Shown here: positions 14,354-17,804 of the stretch, piece by piece
Layout: every line of letters starts with the position of its first letter
How positions within the stretch are numbered: position 1 is the stretch's first letter
NCBI GenBank assembly: GCA_042408925.1
Contig: JBHOQO010000155.1
Span: 1-17,804, forward strand
DNA: 17,804 nt
DNA from: BPIH01 sp042408925
Lineage (GTDB): Bacteria > Chloroflexota > Limnocylindria > Limnocylindrales > CSP1-4
Direction: 5' to 3'
The notes under the pieces: model-generated
What the model was told of the DNA's origin: nothing
Seen by the model: only the letters and a program-made list of their open reading frames with translations
Database searches by the model: none
Program-made: the position numbers and the translations under genes

Positions 14354-15559
14354 ATGATCGACTTCACGCTGACCGAAGAGAACCGCCTCGTCCAGCAGGC
14401 CGCCCGCGCCTTCACCGAGACCGAGATCCTGCCGTACATCCGCGAGTGGGACGCCCGGGGCGAAGTCCACCGCGAGGTCTTCGAGAAGATGGCCGAGCAG
14501 GGCTTCCTCGGGGCCCCGATCCCCGAACGGTACGGGGGCGCCGGGATGGACTACATCAGCTTCGCCCTTCTCTGCGAGGAGCTCGAGCGGGCCGACACCG
14601 CCTTTCGGGTCGTCCAGAGCGTCCACGTCGCGCTCAACTCCCTCGCCCTCCTCCAATGGGGGACCGAGGAACAGCGACAGCGCTGGCTCGTGCCCCAGGC
14701 CCGGGGCGAGAAGCTCGCCACCTTCGCCCTCACGGAGCCGGGCGTCGGGACGGACGCGGCGAACCTCGCGACGACGGCCCGCCGCGAGGGGGCCGGCTAT
14801 CGGCTGAACGGCCAGAAGATCTGGATCAGCCTCGCCGACCTCGCCGACCACTTCCTCGTCTTCGCGACCGTCGACCGCTCGAAGGGCTGGCGGGGGATCT
14901 GCGCCTTCGTCCTCGAGCGGGGGATGCCGGGCCTCTCGACCGGGACGATCCACGGCAAGATGGGGATCCGGGCCGGGAACACCGGGCTCATCAACCTCGA
15001 CGACGTCTTCGTCCCCGAAGAGAACCGGATCGGCGAGGAGGGCGAGGGCTTCCTCGTCGCGATGAGCGCCATCGACCAGGGCCGCTACACGGTGGCGGCG
15101 GGCGCCGTCGGCCTCGCCCAGGCCTGCCTCGATGCCTCGGTGAAGTATGCCCGGGAGCGGCGGACGTTCGGCGAGGAGATCGGCCGCCACCAGCTCGTCA
15201 AGGAGATGATCGCCCGGATGGTGGCCGGGATCGAGGCGGGTCGGCTCCTGGTCTGGCGGGCCGGCTGGCTGAAGAACCGGGGCCGCCGGACGACCCGCGA
15301 GACGTCCCTCGCCAAATGGTACGCGACCGAGCACGCCGTCCAGTGCGCCCTCGACGCGATCCAGATCCACGGCGCCTACGGCTACAGCAACGAGTACCCG
15401 GTGGAGCGGTACCTGCGGAACGCGAAGGCGGCCGTCATCTACGAGGGGACGAGCCAGCTCCACACCCTCATCGCCGCCGACTACGCCCTCGGCTACCGGG
15501 AGGATCGGCCGCTCCGCTGCGAGCCGTGGCCGGCTCAGGGGTTCGAGAAGTCGTCGTAG
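14354..15559 (+). CDS. Acyl-CoA dehydrogenase
   Basis: 401 residues, complete. An FAD flavoprotein that oxidises an acyl-CoA to the 2-enoyl-CoA and passes electrons to ETF. Three domains are visible: the N-terminal helical domain (1-120, including the YGGAGMDY loop), the beta domain with the FAD-contacting FALTEPGVGTDAANL (124-138) and WIS (157-159), and the C-terminal helical domain with RRTFGEEIGRHQLVKE (269-284), QIHGAYGYSNEYPVER (337-352) and the catalytic Glu364 in IYEGTSQ. This Glu position is that of short- and medium-chain, not isovaleryl-type, enzymes. Substrate is unknown; together with the GabT-like neighbour a 5-aminovalerate/glutaryl-CoA-like route is conceivable but unproven. 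The last 20 residues are non-conserved. Confidence 0.94.
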   Translation: MIDFTLTEENRLVQQAARAFTETEILPYIREWDARGEVHREVFEKMAEQGFLGAPIPERYGGAGMDYISFALLCEELERADTAFRVVQSVHVALNSLALLQWGTEEQRQRWLVPQARGEKLATFALTEPGVGTDAANLATTARREGAGYRLNGQKIWISLADLADHFLVFATVDRSKGWRGICAFVLERGMPGLSTGTIHGKMGIRAGNTGLINLDDVFVPEENRIGEEGEGFLVAMSAIDQGRYTVAAGAVGLAQACLDASVKYARERRTFGEEIGRHQLVKEMIARMVAGIEAGRLLVWRAGWLKNRGRRTTRETSLAKWYATEHAVQCALDAIQIHGAYGYSNEYPVERYLRNAKAAVIYEGTSQLHTLIAADYALGYREDRPLRCEPWPAQGFEKSS

Positions 15560-15579
15560 CGGGCCGAGCCCGAACTGCC

Positions 15580-15596
15580 GGCGGTACCGAACCGCC
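15580..15596. terminator. Hairpin between convergent acyl-CoA dehydrogenase and PIN pseudogene
   Basis: GGCGGT and ACCGCC form a perfect 6-bp stem around ACCGA, 20 bp after the dehydrogenase stop. No T tract; possibly a bidirectional stop or RNA-stabilising hairpin. Confidence 0.35.
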
Positions 15597-15610
15597 TCGC
15601 GGGGAACAGG

Positions 15611-16040
15611 TCACGGGCGGCCCGGCTCCTCCCGGCGGAGCCCGCAGAAGCGCCCGAAGTCCGCGTCGAAGGAGACGAGGGCCGCGTCGTGTTAGGAAGA
15701 CGGCCGCGAGGAGGGCGTCGTTCACGAGGTTCGCCGCGGTCCCAGTCTCGGCGAGGAGGCCCGCCAGGGGGTCGAGGTGCCGCGCCGACGGAACGACGAG
15801 GACGGCCGGCGGCTGGGCGAGCCAGTCGCGGATCGTGTCGACCGCGTCGCCAACCTCGAGGGGCCGGGGAAAGACGGCAGGGTGGGTCGACAGGCGGAGG
15901 AAGGCGAGAACCGCGCGCCAGGCGAGCCCCACCGTCTCCCGTCCGGTGAGGGCAGCCTCGAGCCAGCTCCGTCCCGCCTCGTGGCGGGGAGAAGCCTCGT
16001 TGACGGCGCGGAGGAGCACGTTCGCGTCGACGATCCGCAT
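15611..16040 (-). pseudogene. VapC-type PIN toxin with C-terminal frameshift
   Basis: ATG 16040 begins MRIVDANVLLRAVNEAS, a standard PIN-domain N-terminus with catalytic Asp5, followed by FLRLSTHPAVFPRPL and NLVNDALLAA (Asp108), as in RNase toxins of the VapC superfamily. After residue 116 the frame leaves the family and would run to 15468 inside the acyl-CoA dehydrogenase gene on the other strand. The neighbouring frame from about 15690 continues HDAALVSFDADFGRFCGL and stops at TGA 15613-15611, which is exactly the expected PIN ending including the fourth catalytic Asp. The restored locus is 430 nt, one more than a multiple of three, so one inserted or two deleted bases near 15688-15695 explain the break. 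Activity is doubtful. A 67-bp gap separates it from the antitoxin remnant. Confidence 0.78.
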
Positions 16041-16107
16041 CGGTCCGGTCTCCAGGTCCGCCACCGGCGGGTGCCGAGGGCTCCCGGATGCGGCGCGCCG
16101 GTCACCC

Positions 16108-16308
16108 CTACTTCCGCTCGGCGAGCTTGCGGAGGAGCTCCTCCTCGAGGTCGGCCGCGAGGCGGAGCGCCTTGTCGATCGGCAGCCTCGGCAGGCCCAG
16201 GTCGAACGTTCGGGTCCGGAACTCGGGCGACCCACCGGGTCGCCGGTTAGCTGCCCGGATCGCCTCGTTCAGTGCGGCCTTGAAGGTGCGCGTCAAACCA
16301 ATAGTCAC
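16108..16308 (-). pseudogene. VapB-type antitoxin lacking its DNA-binding N-terminus
   Basis: The C-terminal part is well preserved: FKAALNEAIRAA, then FRTRTFDLGLPR, PIDKALRLAADLEEELLRKLAERK and stop TAG at 16110-16108, the usual toxin-wrapping tail of antitoxins paired with this PIN subfamily. The expected beginning (a short strand and helix of a ribbon-helix-helix, about 20-25 residues) is absent: upstream of about 16300 the frame reads VDVLVTIGL and then a Ser-Leu run encoded by the (AG) repeat. A 90-codon frame from ATG 16380 could still be translated through the repeat but is not family-like. The left boundary given is approximate. The break coincides with the start of the base-compositionally distinct group on its right, so insertion there probably cut the gene. 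Confidence 0.68.
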
Positions 16309-16324
16309 GAGTACATCAACGGCC

Positions 16325-16360
16325 TTGACAACAGAGAGAGAGAGAGAGAGAGAGTAGAGT
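16325..16360 (+). promoter_or_regulatory. Promoter with (AG)11 spacer, possibly phase-variable
   Basis: A perfect -35 TTGACA (16325-16330) and a -10-like TAGAGT (16355-16360, 4 of 6) are separated by 24 bp, of which 22 are the dinucleotide repeat. A 16-18 bp spacer is optimal, so the current state should be weak; loss of three or four AG units would give 18 or 16 bp. The next gene, starting at 16409, is in the right direction with a Shine-Dalgarno. Confidence 0.5.
16333..16354. repeat. (AG)11 dinucleotide microsatellite
   Basis: Eleven uninterrupted AG units. Such a tract is unusual in a high-GC bacterial chromosome and is prone to slipped-strand mispairing. It lies between the hexamers of the promoter reading right and, on the other strand, within the open frame of the truncated antitoxin. 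Confidence 0.97.
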
Positions 16361-16408
16361 ACAGACAGCTTCGCGGCCATTGCTGTAGCTCAGACGAGGA
16401 GATGGGAG

Positions 16409-16819
16409 GTGTCTCGAACTCAACGATTTGTGCTGGCCGTCGCGGCTGCGCTTTCCTTGGCTGCAGCCACAGTCGGGGCTGTTACTGCGGTAGATGACGC
16501 GGCCTACGACCTGAACTGCAGCTCGGGTCGGATATGCATTTACAAGGACGCCAACCTCAAGGGCTCACTGGCGGCGACATGTGGGTCGTGCAACGACGCA
16601 GACTATACAAACGACGACTATCCGAACTATGCTGGTGGGCTAAACGACACGATGTCGTCGGCCATCAACTACCGCGCGAGTGGCAAAGTTCTCTGGTATC
16701 CGGATGTCTTCTACAGTGGCATCCCATTTTGTCTGGACGCCCGCGTAGCCGCCCTCTATGTTGGGGGCTCGTTCAACGACAGAGCCAGTTCGCACCTGAC
16801 TACGAGCGGAACCTGCTGA
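16409..16819 (+). CDS. Secreted six-cysteine protein, peptidase inhibitor I36 / beta-gamma-crystallin-like
   Basis: 136 residues from GTG 16409, with GAGGAG (16396-16401) 7 nt upstream. A signal peptide is clear: RTQR, hydrophobic VLAVAAALSLAAATVGAV, cleavage probably after VTA near residue 27. The mature part has six cysteines (37, 43, 58, 61, 108, 136), so up to three disulfides. RICIYKDANLKGS (41-53) resembles the first Greek-key strand of I36 inhibitors and beta-gamma-crystallins (CxYxDxNxxG), and two NDxxSS motifs (LNDTMSSAIN, FNDRASSHL) fit the turn that follows each half. Secreted proteins of this family inhibit metalloproteases or act as extracellular Ca2+/wall-binding proteins; which applies here is open. 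Base composition (33/60 at 16501-16560) is well below its neighbours, suggesting recent transfer. Confidence 0.75.
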   Translation: MSRTQRFVLAVAAALSLAAATVGAVTAVDDAAYDLNCSSGRICIYKDANLKGSLAATCGSCNDADYTNDDYPNYAGGLNDTMSSAINYRASGKVLWYPDVFYSGIPFCLDARVAALYVGGSFNDRASSHLTTSGTC

Positions 16820-16833
16820 ATCCCTGAGCAGCG

Positions 16834-16855
16834 GGCGGTGCACCCTATAACCGCC
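16834..16855 (+). promoter_or_regulatory. Inverted repeat overlapping a -10-like box and the ribosome site
   Basis: GGCGGT (16834-16839) and ACCGCC (16850-16855) form a 6-bp stem around a 10-nt loop that contains most of TATAAC (16846-16851), and the right arm abuts the GGAG (16856-16859) of the next gene. It could be an operator, an attenuating hairpin or a weak terminator for the gene before. Confidence 0.35.
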
Positions 16856-16863
16856 GGAGTGTT

Positions 16864-17523
16864 ATGGAGTCAGGTGCCCGCAAGTTGGGTGGAAGAGGCC
16901 GTCGGCTCATTCCCTGGGTCGTGGCTGTGATGCCGTTGCCGGTTGCGATCGTGGTCCAAGCTACGGTGGCGACGTCCGACAAGCTTCCGGCAGATGACCG
17001 GCGGCTCAGCGGCGCGATTCAAGAGAGCGTGGCGCAGGACGGGTGCACTCCTCCAGACGTGGCGCTCCGGGTGCTGGGGAAACTTCTCGCTTCCGAGCAG
17101 TACTCTGGCTGGACCCTCCGGATGTTGGCCGGCGCTAAGGCAAGCCGCTGCGTCTCAGTGGCCGTGGACGCTCGCAACGGATGGGTGCTGCTGGTTCCGG
17201 GATCGGACCCCGAACTCTCAGCCGAGCTGTCGGAGCTTCGGAAGTACGCCCTTCACGAGTGCCTATCCAGGGAGCAACTCGTCGCTCGGGTGCGCGCGAT
17301 TGCAGCGCGCCATGCGCTCGGTGAGTTTGACGTCCGCGATGGCGGTCCCATTACCATTCCGACTGAGGACGGCGTCCTGTCGCGCGCCGAGCAGCAGACG
17401 GCGCTCGAGCACTATGCCGAGGGGTGCTACCTGTACTCTAGCCTGACGTGGGCGGCAAGCGGCAAGCCCGTGTTCGTATTGGCAGGTCGGCTCAAGCTCG
17501 ATGCGAGTTCATCGCCTCCATGA
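16864..17523 (+). CDS. Membrane-anchored hypothetical protein with four cysteines
   Basis: 219 residues, unrecognised. The ATG at 16864 follows GGAG by 4 nt. A basic N-terminus (RKLGGRGRR) and one hydrophobic segment (LIPWVVAVMPLPVAIVVQATVA, about 15-36) mark a signal anchor or uncleaved signal, with the remaining 180 residues outside the cell. Four cysteines at 61, 96, 133 and 188 could make two disulfides. The domain mixes predicted helices (VALRVLGKLLAS, REQLVARVRAIAARH, RAEQQTALEHYAEGC) with strands (GWVLLVPG, KPVFVLAGRL). The stop overlaps the start of an ABC ATPase (ATGA 17520-17523), so it is probably a partner of that transporter, such as a substrate-binding or regulatory extracytoplasmic subunit; this is inference. 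Codon use is intermediate between the I36-like gene and the high-GC ATPase. Confidence 0.72.
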   Translation: MESGARKLGGRGRRLIPWVVAVMPLPVAIVVQATVATSDKLPADDRRLSGAIQESVAQDGCTPPDVALRVLGKLLASEQYSGWTLRMLAGAKASRCVSVAVDARNGWVLLVPGSDPELSAELSELRKYALHECLSREQLVARVRAIAARHALGEFDVRDGGPITIPTEDGVLSRAEQQTALEHYAEGCYLYSSLTWAASGKPVFVLAGRLKLDASSSPP

Positions 17524-17804
17524 GGACGGTTCGACCCGCGGCTGATGAGGGGCCGTATCTGGAGGTGCGAGGCTATGGCCGGCAGTACCGGCGCGGCCGG
17601 TGGGCGGTCCGCGACCTCTCCTTCCTGGTCCCCGACGACGGGATCACTGCCCTCATCGGACCGAACGGGGCCGGCAAGTCGACGCTCCTCCGCGCCTGCG
17701 TCGGCTTCGAGCCGGCCGACGAGGGCACCATCCTCCTGCGGGGCGTCCGCCTCGATCGGCGTCACCGGCACATCCTTCACACCGTTGCGTACGTCCCCCA
17801 GGAG
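17520..17804 (+). CDS. ABC transporter ATP-binding protein (partial, runs off window)
   Basis: The first 95 codons of an ABC ATPase with no stop before the window ends. ATG 17520 overlaps the stop of the preceding gene. LEVRGYGRQYRRGRWAVRDL fits the A-loop strand region of cytosolic ATPases of multidrug or peptide exporters, Walker A GPNGAGKSTL lies at residues 47-56, and YVPQE at the very end is the Q-loop. No membrane domain is fused at the N-terminus, so a separate permease should lie downstream. GC-rich codons return here. Substrate unknown; position after the secreted and anchored proteins suggests export or self-protection. Confidence 0.92.
   Translation, partial: MRTVRPAADEGPYLEVRGYGRQYRRGRWAVRDLSFLVPDDGITALIGPNGAGKSTLLRACVGFEPADEGTILLRGVRLDRRHRHILHTVAYVPQE

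Noticed and set aside
15468..15610. C-terminal extension of the PIN reading frame into the acyl-CoA dehydrogenase gene
   Set aside because: The extension is a product of the frameshift; the true family ending is in the neighbouring frame and stops at 15611.
16383..16398. Segment TGTAGCTCAGACGAGG resembling a tRNA D-arm start
   Set aside because: It matches only the common GTAGCTCAG stretch; no acceptor, anticodon or T arm can be built around it, so it is neither a tRNA nor a clear attachment-site copy of the tRNA-Arg.
17427..17780. 117-codon minus-strand frame opposite the ABC ATPase
   Set aside because: It is antisense to the Walker A and Q-loop coding sequence and has the Asp/Glu/Arg-rich composition of a shadow frame.

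Overview
The window is very GC-rich double-stranded DNA (for example 47 of 60 bases at 7561-7620), with a strong preference for GTC/CTC/GCC-type codons, densely packed genes and several start codons that sit a few bases after a -10-like hexamer. Together with a cydABDC operon, a CopC-type secretory protein and a polytopic membrane protein of the kind usually labelled 'fenitrothion hydrolase', this suggests a soil or freshwater Chloroflexota (Limnocylindria-like) or, less likely, an actinobacterium. That placement is inference; no rRNA or other phylogenetic marker lies in the window.

Layout, left to right. 17-1443 (minus): a two-gene unit of a tyrosine recombinase and a zinc-ribbon protein joined by an ATGA overlap, next to a complete tRNA-Arg(TCT) with encoded CCA (1533-1608, plus). 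1740-2180 (minus): wreck of a VapBC toxin-antitoxin pair (frameshifted antitoxin, internally deleted PIN toxin). 2374-8332 (plus): cydA-cydB-cydD-cydC, a complete cytochrome bd oxidase operon with its assembly ABC exporter. 8386-8640 (minus): small unknown protein. 8877-11883 (plus): methylglyoxal synthase, a CopC-domain protein with a C-terminal membrane anchor, a small lipoprotein and a polytopic membrane protein. 12082-12312 (plus): BldC/excisionase-type helix-turn-helix protein, followed by a 503-bp gene-free stretch carrying a family of 15-bp palindromes, hairpins and a 15-bp tandem repeat. 12816-14153 (minus) and 14354-15559 (plus): divergent class-III aminotransferase and acyl-CoA dehydrogenase. 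15611-16308 (minus): a second decayed VapBC pair. 16325-17804 (plus): a base-compositionally distinct group (33/60 and 35/60 GC in two sampled rows) with a secreted six-cysteine peptidase-inhibitor-I36/beta-gamma-crystallin-like protein, a membrane-anchored four-cysteine unknown protein and, by ATGA overlap, the start of an ABC transporter ATPase that runs off the window.

How the genes work together: CydAB is the quinol oxidase and CydDC the thiol exporter needed for its haem assembly. The CopC-containing set looks like a metal-handling or envelope module. The aminotransferase/dehydrogenase pair probably serves amino-acid catabolism. The most unusual site is at the left edge of the last group: a perfect TTGACA is separated from a -10-like TAGAGT by 24 bp that contain (AG)11, the arrangement known from phase-variable promoters. 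It lies where a VapB antitoxin has lost its DNA-binding N-terminus.
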